This document shows, piece after piece, positions 18,364 through 28,058 of a stretch of DNA of 64,000 bases. Positions within the stretch are counted from its first letter, which is position 1. Each line of letters starts with the position of its first letter. The DNA comes from Palleronia salina. GTDB lineage: Bacteria > Pseudomonadota > Alphaproteobacteria > Rhodobacterales > Rhodobacteraceae. A model generated the notes under the pieces. It was not told the origin of the DNA and searched no databases. It worked only from the letters and a program-made list of their open reading frames with translations. A program made the position numbers and the translations under genes. Location of the stretch: the NCBI RefSeq assembly GCF_900141995.1, contig NZ_FQZA01000008.1, positions 93,935 to 157,934 on the forward strand, in the 5' to 3' direction.

Positions 18364-19195
18364 TCAGGGCGCGGACGCGTGCCTGGCGATTCCACGAAGA
18401 TGGCGCAGGTCCGTGCCGCAGCAGCCGCCCACGATCCTCAGATTGGGAAACGCCCGCTTCATCCCGATCACCTGCGAGCCCAGCTCTTCGGGGTCTCCGT
18501 CATCGAGCACCGTGGCGTTGTCCAGTTCCTCGTGGCTCTGGCGCGAGGCATTCGCCACGACGCCGGCGAGACCGGCCTGCCAGGGGCGACCGTCCCGCGC
18601 GTTGTCGATGTGGTCGGGATGGACGCAATTGACCATGACGGCAGCGGGATCGGCGATGTCCCGCAGTTCGTACACGGCATCGGCAAGCGGCGTGCCGTCC
18701 GGCAGGCGTCCATCGGTCTCGACCGTGAACGAAATGAGCGCCGCGATGCCCGATGCCTCGGCGGCCAGGGCGATGCCGGCGGCCTCGGCGACCGACCCCA
18801 TCGTGTAAGCGCTGACCATGTCCGCCTTGGCCGCCCGCGCGGCCGAAACCTGTGGCGCGTGGTAGTCGCGCGCGCCGTCGATGGTGGCGATACCCGCTGC
18901 GTAGCCATCGCCGCGTGGTCCGATCTGAACGCTGACCCGTGTGGCGACGTCGGGCGCGGTACGGGCCGCGTTTTGCGCGAATGCGACAGAGTCGCCCGTC
19001 ACACGCGCGAGATCATCGGGGTCATACCCGACAAGAACCGCCCGGTCGGGATTGGCCATCCAGGTGGGCGTATCGAGGATGACACCGGCGCCCGTATCGC
19101 GCCCGATCTGGAGCAGCGCGACGTAGATTGAAGATCAGGTCCGTCTCCATCCCGGTCCAGGAGAGCCAGATCCGGTCATCGGTCAGCAATGCCAT
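18364..19195 (-). pseudogene. Homocysteine S-methyltransferase-like gene, broken by internal deletion and frameshift
   Basis: The start ATG (19195) reads MALLTDDRIWLSWTGMETDLIFN, the expected N-terminus of homocysteine S-methyltransferase-family proteins. After that the frame reads nonsense. From about 19126 the next frame picks up YVALLQIGRDTGAGVILDTP and continues to the end. The usual 25-30 residues between these two blocks are absent. The junction is therefore an out-of-frame deletion near 19126/19127. The downstream part keeps the zinc cysteine motifs VNCVHP and VGGCCGTD. A 231-residue stretch from an internal Met (19059) is open but lacks the N-terminus. It sits between glpD and glpK. 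Confidence 0.75.
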
Positions 19196-19405
19196 CGGTG
19201 ATCCCCCGCAATCTCCGCGCCCCGTGGGTCAACGACGATGATACCACGGATCGCGCAATGCGACGCGGGAAATCGAAATGCTCCGGGATCTCAAACGGCC
19301 CTCAAACGGGGAAACCCGCATAAGAGCTTGGATTGGAGACGTTATCGACGGGCCGACTATCGCAAACGTTTCTTTCGAAGTCCGGTCGGCTGGCTCGCCC
19401 CGTCG

Positions 19406-21028
19406 TCACTCGGCGGCCTGGGCGGGACGGCGGGCCTCGGCCATCCATTGATCCAGCGCGGCGATCTCGTCGGCGCTCATCCGAAGGCCCAGCTTCGTGC
19501 GGCGCCAGACCACGTCCTCGGCGGTGCGGGCGTATTCGTGATCCATCTGCCAGCGCACCTCGGCCTCGGTCAGGGTGCCCCCAAAATCGCGGCCCATATC
19601 CTCGGCCGACTTGGCGTCGCCGCAGATATCCTTCGCCTCGGTGCCGTAGGCGCGGATCAGCCGCCCGGCCTGGTAGTCGCCCAGGAACGGATAGGCCTTC
19701 TTCAGGTCGTCGGTCAGCTTCTTCACGCCGTCCACCGGGAAATCGCCGCCGGGCAGGGGGATGCCGGCGGTCCAGTTCTCGGGCATGTCGCGGAAGAACG
19801 GGCGCAGCTTGGCCATCGCCTGTTCGGCCAGCTTGCGGTAGGTCGTGATCTTGCCGCCGAAGACGTTCAGCAGCGGCGGCTCGGACCCCAGGCCGCCATC
19901 GGTGGCGGGCCCGGCATCCAGCGACAGGACATAGTCGCGCGTGGCCGCCGTCGCCGATTTCGCGCCGTCATCGTAGAGCGGGCGCACGCCGGAATAGGTC
20001 CAGACCACGTCGTCGCGGGTGATGTCCTGCTCGAAGTAGTTCGAGGCGAAGTCGCAAAGATACTGCGCCTCTTCGGGGGTGCATTCGGGCTTCACGGTCG
20101 GGTCGTGGCCGTGATCCTTGTCGGTGGTGCCGATCAGCGTGAAATCGGTCTCGTAGGGGATGGCAAAGATAATGCGCCCGTCCTCGCCCTGGAAGAAGTA
20201 GCACTTGCCGTGATCGTAGAGCTTCTTCGTCACGATATGGCTGCCGCGGACCAGGCGAACGCCCTCAGACGAGTTCATGCGCACGGTGTTCTTCACCACG
20301 TTCTCGACCCAGGGGCCGCCAGCGTTGACCAGCCCGCGGGCGCGAATGGTCTCGGAGGTGCCGCTCTCGGTGTCCTCGACCGTGATATGCCACAGCCCCT
20401 CGCGCCGCTCGGCGCTGGTGACCTTGGTGCGTGTCATGATGCGGGCGCCACGGATCTCGGCGTCGCGCGCGTTGAGCGTGACGAGGCGCGAGTCCTCGAC
20501 CCAGCAATCGCTGTACTCGTAAGCCTTCTTGAAGCGGTCCTTGATCGGGCCGCCTTCGGGTGCGGTCGTCAGGTCCAGCGTCTTGGTGCCGGGCAGGTAT
20601 TTCCGCCCGCCCAGGTTGTCGTACATGAACAGCCCCAGCCGGATCAGCCACGAGGGCCGGCGCCCCTTCAGCCACGGCATGGTCCAGCCCAGCAGGCGCG
20701 AGGTGGGAGTGTCGCCCTCGAACCGCATGTCGGGCGAATAGGGCAGGACGAAGCGCATGGGCCAGCTGATATGCGGCATGGCTTCCAGCAGGACCTCGCG
20801 TTCGACCAGCGCCTTTTTCACCAGGCCGATTTCGAAGAATTCGAGATAGCGCAGCCCGCCGTGGAAAAGCTTCGTTGATTTCGACGAGGTAGCCCCGGCC
20901 AGGTCGCCCATTTCGGCCAACGCCACGCTCAGGCCGCGGCCCTGGGCGTCACGGGCGATGCCGGTGCCGTTGATGCCGCCACCGATGACGAAAAGGTCGT
21001 GGATCTTGCTGTCTTGGGTCTCGGCCAT
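19406..21028 (-). CDS. glpD: Glycerol-3-phosphate dehydrogenase (aerobic)
   Basis: A 540-residue FAD enzyme that oxidises glycerol-3-phosphate to dihydroxyacetone phosphate and feeds electrons to quinone at the membrane. The N-terminal FAD motif VIGGGINGTGIARDAQGRG, then SSKSTKLFHGGLRYLE and the C-terminal DAO domain (RTAEDVVWRRTKLGL), mark GlpD. The length is usual. It is on the same strand as glpK further downstream; together they form the glycerol catabolic route. A 210-bp gap to the decayed gene below holds no other clear feature. Confidence 0.94.
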   Translation of the reverse strand: MAETQDSKIHDLFVIGGGINGTGIARDAQGRGLSVALAEMGDLAGATSSKSTKLFHGGLRYLEFFEIGLVKKALVEREVLLEAMPHISWPMRFVLPYSPDMRFEGDTPTSRLLGWTMPWLKGRRPSWLIRLGLFMYDNLGGRKYLPGTKTLDLTTAPEGGPIKDRFKKAYEYSDCWVEDSRLVTLNARDAEIRGARIMTRTKVTSAERREGLWHITVEDTESGTSETIRARGLVNAGGPWVENVVKNTVRMNSSEGVRLVRGSHIVTKKLYDHGKCYFFQGEDGRIIFAIPYETDFTLIGTTDKDHGHDPTVKPECTPEEAQYLCDFASNYFEQDITRDDVVWTYSGVRPLYDDGAKSATAATRDYVLSLDAGPATDGGLGSEPPLLNVFGGKITTYRKLAEQAMAKLRPFFRDMPENWTAGIPLPGGDFPVDGVKKLTDDLKKAYPFLGDYQAGRLIRAYGTEAKDICGDAKSAEDMGRDFGGTLTEAEVRWQMDHEYARTAEDVVWRRTKLGLRMSADEIAALDQWMAEARRPAQAAE

Positions 21029-21166
21029 GGTCGGTCCCCCCGGTCAATTCTGCGCATTGCTGTTTTGCGTAGCATAGCGCGTCTGGCGCGAAGATGCAGG
21101 GGGGTGCGCCGAATTGCGGCCCAACGCGGCGGCATCCGCTGAATTTCGCGGCAATCGCACGCGCTG

Positions 21167-22318
21167 TCAGACCGCCGAGAGGAGCTTCGGGATCTGCTTT
21201 TTCACCTTGAAAAACCCGGCCGTGGCGTGGGGCCAGGCCGCGCGATCCCAGTCGCGCAACACCGGGACGACGGGCAGGCCGCTGCCCTCGAGCAGGTCGC
21301 GCGCCGGGCCGGTGGGCGTGTAGGGCGTGACGATCTGTTCCAGCGCGTTCTCCCGCGCCCAGGTGGCGAGCGCGTCGGCATCCAAAAGCGGCGTGGCGTC
21401 CGGGGCCAGCCGGTCGCGCGCATCGGCCAGCGCGGCGTCGGTGAAGTCCAGCACGCCCGGCGCGACCTTGAGCGGCGAGCGATGGGCCGCACCGCTGAGC
21501 GTCGCGGTGGCGGCGAAATCGCGCGCGGGCAGGTCCGGGGTAAGGTCGTCCTCGACCAGCAGAAGGCCCGTGCGCAGGCCGGGCTCGGGCGCGGGCGTGT
21601 CCGGCAGAGTGCGCGTCTCGGGCAGGGGCGGGCCGTCCAGCGGATCGGGTGTCTCGTTCAACTGGCCCTTCGGGTCGAAGCGGCCGCCGGTATAGCGCCG
21701 GATGTTCTCGGCGCGGGCCACGTAGTGCTTGCCGCGCGTGTGCAACCCGCCGACCCACCGCCACGAGCAGGTGTTCGACGCCGGATCGCCATCGAGCAGG
21801 TGGCGCAGGAAGAAATCGGCCCCGAGCTCCCACGGCAGGCGCAGGGTGAAGATCCAGATCGAGGCGAACCACATGCGCGCGTGGTTGTGCAGCCAGCCGG
21901 TGCCGGTGAGCTGCCGCGCCCAATGGTCGAAGCAGTCGATGCCGGTGGCGCCCGCGCAGGCCTGTTCCCATCCCTTGCGCAGCCCGCCCTCGGTCGCGAT
22001 GCGGTCGCGCGCGGCCTTCAGGCCCAGGCGGTAGTCGGCCCAGACCGATGGCCTGAGCTCGAGCCAGCCCTTGAAGTAGCTGCGCCAGACGACCTCCTGG
22101 ATGAACTTCTCGGCGTCGCGTTCGCCGTGAATGTCGCGCACGGCGGCGATGACCTCGGGTTCGGTCAACAGGCGGTGGCGCAGGTAGGGCGAGAGCTGGC
22201 TCACCCCCTCGGGACTGTCGAAGTTGCGTTGCGCGGCGTAGCGCGCGCCGGCATCCGGGGCGAAGGCGTACAGCCGGTCGAGGCCGGCCTGGCGGGTGGG
22301 GACGAAATCATGCTCCAT
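21167..22318 (-). CDS. Photolyase/cryptochrome-like FAD protein with apparently swapped domain order
   Basis: A 383-residue protein. Residues 1-235 carry the photolyase FAD-binding helical domain: LSPYLRHRLL, WRSYFKGWLELRP, then TGWLHNHARMW, SNTCSWRWVGG and NIRRYT. The usual N-terminal alpha/beta antenna domain is missing at the front. The last ~150 residues (GLLLVEDDL, TPYTPTGPARDLL, LPVVPVLRDWD) look instead like that domain placed after the FAD domain. It could repair UV dimers or sense light. The ATG at 22318 (MEHDFVP) is the first Met before the conserved region. The family call is firm; the domain order is inference. Confidence 0.78.
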   Translation of the reverse strand: MEHDFVPTRQAGLDRLYAFAPDAGARYAAQRNFDSPEGVSQLSPYLRHRLLTEPEVIAAVRDIHGERDAEKFIQEVVWRSYFKGWLELRPSVWADYRLGLKAARDRIATEGGLRKGWEQACAGATGIDCFDHWARQLTGTGWLHNHARMWFASIWIFTLRLPWELGADFFLRHLLDGDPASNTCSWRWVGGLHTRGKHYVARAENIRRYTGGRFDPKGQLNETPDPLDGPPLPETRTLPDTPAPEPGLRTGLLLVEDDLTPDLPARDFAATATLSGAAHRSPLKVAPGVLDFTDAALADARDRLAPDATPLLDADALATWARENALEQIVTPYTPTGPARDLLEGSGLPVVPVLRDWDRAAWPHATAGFFKVKKQIPKLLSAV

Positions 22319-22472
22319 GGCGGCCGAGATAGGCGGCGGATCCGGCGGGGCGAGAGGGCCGCATGTCGCGCCGGGGTCGGATGTCGCGTCCAGGTATTTG
22401 TGGAAAGATGAAGCCGGGGGTGGTGGCGTTCCGGAGGCGGCGCGCCAGATCCTCACGGCAAGGAGGGACACC

Positions 22473-23588
22473 ATGACACCATTCACGTTTCGCACCGCGA
22501 CCGAAATCCGGTTCGGGAGGGGCACGGCGCGCGCGGTCGCGCCCGATGTCGCCGCGCTGGGCCGCCGGGTCCTGCTGGTGGGCGGCGGCACGGCGGCGCG
22601 CTCGGACTGGCTGGCCGAGGCGCTGGCGGCCGAGGGCTGCACCGTGGACCGTTTCGCCGTGAGCGGGGAGCCCGATGTCGCGACGATCCAGGCGGGCGTG
22701 GCGGCGGCCGAGGGGGCCGAGGTGATCGTGTCCCTGGGGGGCGGCGCGGTGATCGATACCGGCAAGGCCATCGCCGGGCTGCGACCCAGCCCCCGGCCGC
22801 TGATGGATCACCTGGAGGTCGTGGGGAAGGGGCTGCCGCTGGAGGCTGCGCCGCTGCCGTTCGTCGCGCTGCCCACCACCGCCGGCACCGGGGCCGAGGT
22901 CACGAAGAACGCGGTCATCGGGGTGCCCGAGGCGCGGCGCAAGGTCAGCCTGCGCGACGACCGGATGCTGGCGGACCTGGCCGTGGTGGACCCGGAGCTG
23001 ACCGACGGCGCGCCGCGCGGGGTGACGCTGGCTTCGGGGCTGGACGCGGTGACGCAGGTGATCGAGCCCTACCTGAGCGCGAAGGCGAACCCGTTGACCG
23101 ACGCGCTCTGCCGCGCCGCCATCCCGGGCGGTCTGGCGGCGCTGGCGCGGCTGATGGAGGGCGAGGATCCGGATGCGCGCGATGCGCTGGCCTATTGCAG
23201 CCTGTCGGGGGGCCTCGCGCTGGCCAATGCGGGGCTGGGCGCGGTGCACGGGCTGGCCGGGCCCATCGGCGGCGTGGCGCAAGCGCCGCACGGGGCAGTC
23301 TGCGGCGCGCTTTTGCCGCATGTGATGGACGCCAACGCCGCGGCCGCCGATGGCGCCTTGGCGGAGCGGATCGCCGAAGTGCGGGTCTGGATCGACGCGG
23401 CGCTGGGCGGCGCGGACCTGGCCCGCTGGTCGCGCGACGCGGGCCTGCCGGGGCTTGGCGACATGGGGTTGTCGGAGGACGACCTGTCGGACGTGGCAGA
23501 GGCGGCGCAGGGATCGTCGTCGATGAAGGGCAACCCGGTGACGCTTTCGACCGGGACGCTGATCGACCTCATGCGCTCGGCGTGGTGA
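22473..23588 (+). CDS. Iron-containing alcohol dehydrogenase
   Basis: A 371-residue group III (iron-dependent) alcohol dehydrogenase. It has the NAD-binding SLGGGAVIDTGKAIAG block, PTTAGTGAEVTKNAVI, and the metal-ligand region AVHGLAGPIGG...APHGAVCGALLP. It would oxidise a small alcohol or reduce an aldehyde with NAD(H); the substrate is not evident. A strong AAGGAGGGA ribosome site precedes ATG 22473. It is monocistronic, ahead of clpP. Confidence 0.88.
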   Translation: MTPFTFRTATEIRFGRGTARAVAPDVAALGRRVLLVGGGTAARSDWLAEALAAEGCTVDRFAVSGEPDVATIQAGVAAAEGAEVIVSLGGGAVIDTGKAIAGLRPSPRPLMDHLEVVGKGLPLEAAPLPFVALPTTAGTGAEVTKNAVIGVPEARRKVSLRDDRMLADLAVVDPELTDGAPRGVTLASGLDAVTQVIEPYLSAKANPLTDALCRAAIPGGLAALARLMEGEDPDARDALAYCSLSGGLALANAGLGAVHGLAGPIGGVAQAPHGAVCGALLPHVMDANAAAADGALAERIAEVRVWIDAALGGADLARWSRDAGLPGLGDMGLSEDDLSDVAEAAQGSSSMKGNPVTLSTGTLIDLMRSAW

Positions 23589-23600
23589 ACGGGCCGTCCC

Positions 23601-23629
23601 TTGCGGCTGGCAGGGCGCGCTACTAAGAC
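23601..23629 (+). promoter_or_regulatory. Possible clpP promoter
   Basis: TTGCGG (23601-23606), a 17-bp spacer and TAAGAC (23624-23629) lie 55 bp before the clpP start. The fit to consensus is weak, and only the spacing and the TTG argue for it. Confidence 0.3.
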
Positions 23630-23683
23630 TCTGTCAACCCGACGCACATTATTCGCGATCACACCCAAGCTGAAGGCAGGCAC

Positions 23684-24304
23684 ATGCAAAACCCCATCGA
23701 GCACATGATGAATCTCGTCCCCATGGTCGTAGAGCAGACCAGCCGGGGCGAGCGTGCTTACGACATCTTCTCGCGGCTTCTGAAGGAACGGATCATCTTC
23801 CTGTCGGGGCCGGTCCACGACGGCATGTCGTCGCTGATCGTGGCGCAGCTGCTGCATCTCGAGGCCGAGAATCCCAAGAAAGAGATTAGCATGTATATCA
23901 ACAGCCCCGGTGGCGTCGTCACCAGCGGCCTGTCGATCTACGACACCATGCAGTACATCAAGCCGCCGGTCAGCACGCTGGTGGTGGGGCAGGCGGCCTC
24001 GATGGGGTCGCTGCTGCTGACGGCGGGCGAGCCGGGGATGCGGTTCTCGCTGCCCAACAGCCGCGTGATGGTGCACCAGCCCTCGGGCGGCTACCAGGGC
24101 CAGGCCACCGACATCATGATCCACGCGCAGGAGACGCAGAAGCTGAAGGACCGGCTGAACGAGATCTACGTCAAGCATACCGGCCAGCCCATGAAGAAGG
24201 TCGTCGACGCGCTGGAGCGGGACAATTTCATGTCCCCCGAGGAGGCCAAGGAGTGGGGCCTGATCGACGAGATCGTCGAAAACCGCGCCAAGGGCGACGA
24301 CTGA
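23684..24304 (+). CDS. clpP: ATP-dependent Clp protease proteolytic subunit
   Basis: A 206-residue ClpP, normal length. The catalytic Ser lies in [11 protein letters not shown], the catalytic His in [10 protein letters not shown], and an Asp follows in the handle region. It forms the tetradecameric serine protease chamber that degrades proteins unfolded by ClpX or ClpA in the cytoplasm. The ATG at 23684 is preceded by GAAGGCAGG. clpX follows on the same strand after 154 bp, enough for its own promoter. Confidence 0.96.
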   Translation: MQNPIEHMMNLVPMVVEQTSRGERAYDIFSRLLKERIIFLSGPVHDGMSSLIVAQLLHLEAENPKKEISMYINSPGGVVTSGLSIYDTMQYIKPPVSTLVVGQAASMGSLLLTAGEPGMRFSLPNSRVMVHQPSGGYQGQATDIMIHAQETQKLKDRLNEIYVKHTGQPMKKVVDALERDNFMSPEEAKEWGLIDEIVENRAKGDD

Positions 24305-24346
24305 CGGGGCCCGTTTCCCGGCGGCCCGCGACGCAGGTTTTTGCGA

Positions 24347-24375
24347 TTGCGGGCCTCTGGGCGGTGCCCTAGTCT
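24347..24375 (+). promoter_or_regulatory. Possible clpX promoter
   Basis: TTGCGG (24347-24352), 17 bp, then TAGTCT (24370-24375), about 84 bp before the clpX start. The layout is similar to the candidate before clpP. It is a weak match. Confidence 0.3.
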
Positions 24376-24458
24376 GCCCGAAAGGGTGGAGAAGCCACGG
24401 GGAATTCTGTCCCCGGCAAAGACGACGCAACGGGTCTGGCGGCCCGGAAGGATAGACG

Positions 24459-25724
24459 ATGGCTACGAATTCAGGCGACAGCAAGAACACGCTTTACTGC
24501 AGCTTCTGCGGGAAATCCCAGCACGAGGTGCGCAAGCTCATCGCCGGTCCCACCGTGTTCATCTGCGACGAATGCGTCGAGCTGTGCATGGACATCATCC
24601 GCGAAGAGACCAAGTCGGCGGGACTGAAGGCCTCGGACGGGGTGCCCACGCCCAAGGAAATCTGCGAAGTCCTCGACGACTACGTGATCGGCCAGCTGCA
24701 CGCCAAGCGGGTCCTGTCGGTGGCGGTGCACAACCACTACAAGCGGCTGAACCACGCCGGTAAATCCGACATCGAGCTGAACAAGTCGAACATCCTGCTG
24801 ATCGGCCCCACGGGCTGCGGCAAGACGCTGCTGGCGCAGACGCTGGCGCGGATCCTCGACGTGCCGTTCACCATGGCCGACGCCACGACGCTGACCGAGG
24901 CGGGCTATGTGGGCGAGGATGTCGAGAACATCATCCTGAAGCTTCTCCAGGCCAGCGAATACAATGTCGAGCGCGCGCAGCGCGGCATCGTCTATATCGA
25001 CGAGGTCGACAAGATCACCCGCAAGTCCGACAATCCGTCCATAACGCGCGACGTGTCGGGCGAGGGCGTGCAGCAGGCCCTTCTGAAGATAATGGAAGGC
25101 ACCGTGGCCAGCGTGCCGCCCCAGGGTGGGCGCAAGCACCCGCAGCAGGAATTCCTGCAGGTGGACACCACGAACATCCTGTTCATCTGCGGCGGCGCCT
25201 TCGCGGGGCTCGAGAAGATCATCAGCCAGCGCGGCAAGGGCAGCGCCATCGGTTTCGGCGCCGACGTCAAGGACGCCGAGGCGCGGGGCGTGGGCGAGAT
25301 GTTCACCGAGCTCGAGCCCGAAGACCTGCTGAAGTTTGGCCTGATCCCCGAATTCGTCGGTCGCCTTCCGGTGATCGCCACGCTCGAGGATCTGGACGAG
25401 GACGCGCTGGTCACCATCCTGACCAAGCCGAAGAACGCGCTGGTCAAGCAGTACCAGCGCCTGTTCGAGCTGGAAGACGCCGCGCTGACCTTCACCGACG
25501 ACGCGTTGACTGCCATCGCCAAGCGCGCGATCGAGCGCAAGACCGGCGCACGCGGCCTGCGGTCGATCATGGAGGACATCCTGCTCGACACGATGTTCGA
25601 CCTGCCGGGCATGGACAGCGTGGACGAAGTCGTCGTCAACGAGGAGGCCGTGACCTCGGAGGCGGCCCCGCTGATGATATATTCCGAAAGCAAGAAAACG
25701 GGCACGCCGGCCAGCGCCGGTTGA
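24459..25724 (+). CDS. clpX: ATP-dependent Clp protease ATP-binding subunit
   Basis: A 421-residue ClpX. The N-terminal zinc finger ([12 protein letters not shown]...CDECVELC) recruits substrates and adaptors. Walker A is GPTGCGKT, and the pore and sensor segments follow ([23 protein letters not shown]). It unfolds tagged proteins and feeds them to ClpP. The length is normal. A GGAAGGA ribosome site is upstream, and a clear terminator follows the stop by 6 bp. Confidence 0.96.
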   Translation: MATNSGDSKNTLYCSFCGKSQHEVRKLIAGPTVFICDECVELCMDIIREETKSAGLKASDGVPTPKEICEVLDDYVIGQLHAKRVLSVAVHNHYKRLNHAGKSDIELNKSNILLIGPTGCGKTLLAQTLARILDVPFTMADATTLTEAGYVGEDVENIILKLLQASEYNVERAQRGIVYIDEVDKITRKSDNPSITRDVSGEGVQQALLKIMEGTVASVPPQGGRKHPQQEFLQVDTTNILFICGGAFAGLEKIISQRGKGSAIGFGADVKDAEARGVGEMFTELEPEDLLKFGLIPEFVGRLPVIATLEDLDEDALVTILTKPKNALVKQYQRLFELEDAALTFTDDALTAIAKRAIERKTGARGLRSIMEDILLDTMFDLPGMDSVDEVVVNEEAVTSEAAPLMIYSESKKTGTPASAG

Positions 25725-25730
25725 CCCCGA

Positions 25731-25760
25731 AACGCCGCGCCCCCGGGCGCGGCGTTTTTT
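25731..25760 (+). terminator. Rho-independent terminator after clpX
   Basis: A perfect 11-bp stem, AACGCCGCGCC (25731-25741) and GGCGCGGCGTT (25746-25756), with a CCCG loop and a six-T run ending at 25760. Confidence 0.9.
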
Positions 25761-25784
25761 ATTTACGGCAACGCGCCCCGGCGC

Positions 25785-26174
25785 TCAGGGGCGGGCGCGC
25801 GGGACCGGCAGGCTCTTGGATTGATTTGCGGCCAGCCCGGCCAGGTCCCGGTCCGGTGCCGGGACGGCACCGACCGGCTCCAGCTTCAGGACACGGCGGC
25901 CATCTTCGTTCTCGGCAAAGCTGTTCTGGAACCGGGTGCCATCCTCGCCCCGCTTTTCTTCCATTTCGCGGGCCATGCGCAGGGTCAGGCGCACCGTCCG
26001 CTCCAGCAGGCTCGGCGCCGTCGAGGGCGCGGTGGCGCCGGCCGCGCTCAGCGCCGCGCCGGCGATGGGTGACGCGGTCGAGACTGGGATCACGCCGGTG
26101 GCGCCCCCCGCGCTGAACAGGGTCGCGACGGCGATGAGACCGCATCCGAAGAGGGTGAGTTTGATCAGGCGCAT
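25785..26174 (-). CDS. Hypothetical exported or membrane-anchored protein
   Basis: A 129-residue protein. The N-terminus MRLIKLTLFGCGLIAVATLF is a signal peptide or single membrane anchor. An Ala/Ser/Thr-rich linker follows, then a charged helix (ERTVRLTLRMAREMEEKRGE) and a segment RFQNSFAENEDGRRVLKLEP. I recognise no family. It is convergent with clpX across the terminator and divergent from the RidA gene. Confidence 0.6.
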   Translation of the reverse strand: MRLIKLTLFGCGLIAVATLFSAGGATGVIPVSTASPIAGAALSAAGATAPSTAPSLLERTVRLTLRMAREMEEKRGEDGTRFQNSFAENEDGRRVLKLEPVGAVPAPDRDLAGLAANQSKSLPVPRARP

Positions 26175-26250
26175 GGGATGACTTCTTTGCTGGCTCTTGC
26201 CCCCAAGGTTGTGGAAGGATCAGGCAAAATTTGGGCAACCCGAGGACATT

Positions 26251-26634
26251 GTGCGGCGTGTGACGACAAATTCCCCGTTCGAGACGCGGATCGGATATTC
26301 TCGCGCGGTGGCCTGCGATGGGTGGATCTTCGTGGCCGGGACCACCGGCTATGATTACGCGACCATGGAGATGCCGCAGGACGTGGCGCAGCAATGCCGC
26401 AACGCGCTGGCCACCATCGAAGGCGCCCTGGCCGAGCTGGGCGCGAGTCTGCGCGACGTGGTCCGGGTGACCTATGTTCTGCCCGACCCCGACGACTGGC
26501 CCGCCTGCTGGCCGGTCACGCGCGCGGCCTTCGGAGACGCGCCCCCGGCGGCGACGATGATGTCGGCGCGCCTGCAAGCCCCCGAGATGCGGATCGAGAT
26601 CGAGGTGACGGCCCGCCAACCCTCTGGACGTTGA
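26251..26634 (+). CDS. RidA family protein (enamine/imine deaminase-like)
   Basis: A 127-residue Rid-superfamily protein. The core has FVAGTTGYD, then DVVRVTYVLPD and a C-terminal IEIEVTARQ strand. RidA proteins hydrolyse reactive enamines formed by PLP enzymes. The canonical SARVEIE-type Arg is replaced by RIEIEV with an Arg one turn earlier, so activity should be checked. The start is GTG at 26251, chosen because GAGG lies 6 nt before it; a second GTG at 26260 is possible. Confidence 0.82.
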   Translation: MRRVTTNSPFETRIGYSRAVACDGWIFVAGTTGYDYATMEMPQDVAQQCRNALATIEGALAELGASLRDVVRVTYVLPDPDDWPACWPVTRAAFGDAPPAATMMSARLQAPEMRIEIEVTARQPSGR

Positions 26635-26676
26635 GGCCGCTCTGGGCCATATCTGGCACAATCCGAAGGAGGCTCC

Positions 26677-27060
26677 ATGGGCATTCTGAAAAAGATCCTC
26701 AGCGCGGTCACATGGTGGGACGGCGCCACGCTGAACACCCGTATCTGGTCCTGGCGCCACGGCACCAAGGTGGGCGAAGACGGGCAGGGCAACGTGTTCT
26801 ACCAGAACGCCGACGGGTCGCGCCGCTGGGTGATCTACAACGGCGAGGTCGAGGGGAGCCGCATCGACCCCGACTGGCACGGCTGGCTGCACCACACCTG
26901 GAACGAACCGCCGACCGAACGCCCGCTGACCCACCGCAAGTGGGAAAAGCCGCACGTTCCCAACCTGACCGGCACGCCCGCGGCCTATGCGCCCGCCGGG
27001 TCGATCCGCAACCCCGAGCCCAAGCCGCGCGCCGATTACGAGGCGTGGAGCCCGGAATGA
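26677..27060 (+). CDS. NADH:ubiquinone oxidoreductase NDUFA12-type subunit
   Basis: A 127-residue homologue of the mitochondrial complex I accessory subunit NDUFA12 (B17.2), found in alphaproteobacteria. Diagnostic segments are [42 protein letters not shown] and the terminal [14 protein letters not shown]. It is a peripheral subunit needed for stable complex I. It overlaps the next gene by 4 bp (ATGA), so the two are translationally coupled. Confidence 0.93.
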   Translation: MGILKKILSAVTWWDGATLNTRIWSWRHGTKVGEDGQGNVFYQNADGSRRWVIYNGEVEGSRIDPDWHGWLHHTWNEPPTERPLTHRKWEKPHVPNLTGTPAAYAPAGSIRNPEPKPRADYEAWSPE

Positions 27061-27440
27061 TCCGGATCATGGCGGCGCTGGCGCTGGCCGTGACGGCGGT
27101 GCCCGCCACGGCGCAGTTCCGCGACACGATCGTCGCGCAGGACCGCACCGACCGGGCGGCGGGCGTCGTGCTGCGCAGCCTCGACAAGACGACGGGGCAG
27201 GTGCGGGACATTTCGCTGACGCAGGGCGACACCGAGGAGGTTGGGCGGCTGCAGGTGACCTTGGGCGAGTGTCGCTACCCGGTCGAGAACCCGTCGGGCA
27301 ACGCCTATGCCTATCTCGTGATCCGTGACGCGGGCGTGGCAGAGCCGCGGTTCGCGGGATGGATGGTCGCCTCGTCCCCGGCGTTGAACGCGCTCGAGGA
27401 TCGCCGTTACGACGTCTGGGTCATGCGCTGCACCAGCTGA
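27057..27440 (+). CDS. DUF2155 exported protein
   Basis: A 127-residue protein with signal peptide [19 protein letters not shown]. The body matches DUF2155: a [12 protein letters not shown] segment, [13 protein letters not shown] with a conserved Cys, AYLVIRD, and the terminal [21 protein letters not shown]. The function is unknown; the product should be periplasmic. It is coupled to the NDUFA12 gene. Its last 34 bp overlap the 3' end of the convergent aat gene. Confidence 0.85.
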   Translation: MIRIMAALALAVTAVPATAQFRDTIVAQDRTDRAAGVVLRSLDKTTGQVRDISLTQGDTEEVGRLQVTLGECRYPVENPSGNAYAYLVIRDAGVAEPRFAGWMVASSPALNALEDRRYDVWVMRCTS

Positions 27441-28048
27441 TCGGGCGTCGGTATCGGCAGATCGGCCCGGAACTGCGCCCGCTCGGACAGCGCGGCGGCC
27501 AGGCGCTTGCGGTACTCGGCGCGCGAGATCTCGACACCGCCGAGTGAGGCCAGGTGCGGCGTGATGAACTGGGTATCGAACAGCCGATAGCCGCAGCTTT
27601 GCAACCGGTCCACCAGGTAGGCCAGTGCGATCTTCGACGCGTCGCGGCGGCGCGAAAACATCGATTCGCCGAAGAACGCCGCGCCGAGGCTGACGCCATA
27701 GACCCCTCCGGCCAGTGCGCCATCTTCGTCCCAAAGCTCGATGGAATGGGCGAGCCCCGATCGGTGCAGAAGGCCGTAGGAGGCCGCGATCTCGTCGTTG
27801 ATCCAGGTTTCGTCCCGGTCCGCGCAGCCCGCGATCACGCCGTCGAAATCGCGGTCGAAGCTGATGTCGAAAGGCGCCCGGCGGATGGTCCTGCGCAACG
27901 ACCGCGACAGGTGGAAGCCGTCCAGGGGCAGGACGCCGCGCAATTGCGGATCGACCCAGAACACGTCCGCGGACTCGCGGCTGTCGGCCATGGGGAACAC
28001 GCCCTGGGCGTAGGCCTGAACCAGGAGATCCGGCGAGATGCGCTGCAT
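27407..28048 (-). CDS. aat: Leucyl/phenylalanyl-tRNA-protein transferase
   Basis: A 213-residue Aat. It transfers Leu or Phe from charged tRNA to N-terminal Arg/Lys of proteins, tagging them for ClpS/ClpAP. Marker blocks are AYAQGVFPMA, FWVDPQLRGVLPLDGFH, SGLAHSIELWD, GGVYGVSLGAAFFGESMFS and FDTQFITPHLASLGG. The ATG at 28048 gives MQRISPDLL, the usual N-terminus. It is downstream of accB-accC with a 10-bp gap and may belong to that operon. Confidence 0.94.
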   Translation of the reverse strand: MQRISPDLLVQAYAQGVFPMADSRESADVFWVDPQLRGVLPLDGFHLSRSLRRTIRRAPFDISFDRDFDGVIAGCADRDETWINDEIAASYGLLHRSGLAHSIELWDEDGALAGGVYGVSLGAAFFGESMFSRRRDASKIALAYLVDRLQSCGYRLFDTQFITPHLASLGGVEISRAEYRKRLAAALSERAQFRADLPIPTPDQLVQRMTQTS

Positions 28049-28058
28049 CCCGCCGCCG

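Noticed and set aside
18364..19059. A complete 231-residue homocysteine methyltransferase starting at the internal Met
   Set aside because: The family needs the N-terminal METDLIF region, which is present upstream in another frame, so the short frame is a remnant.
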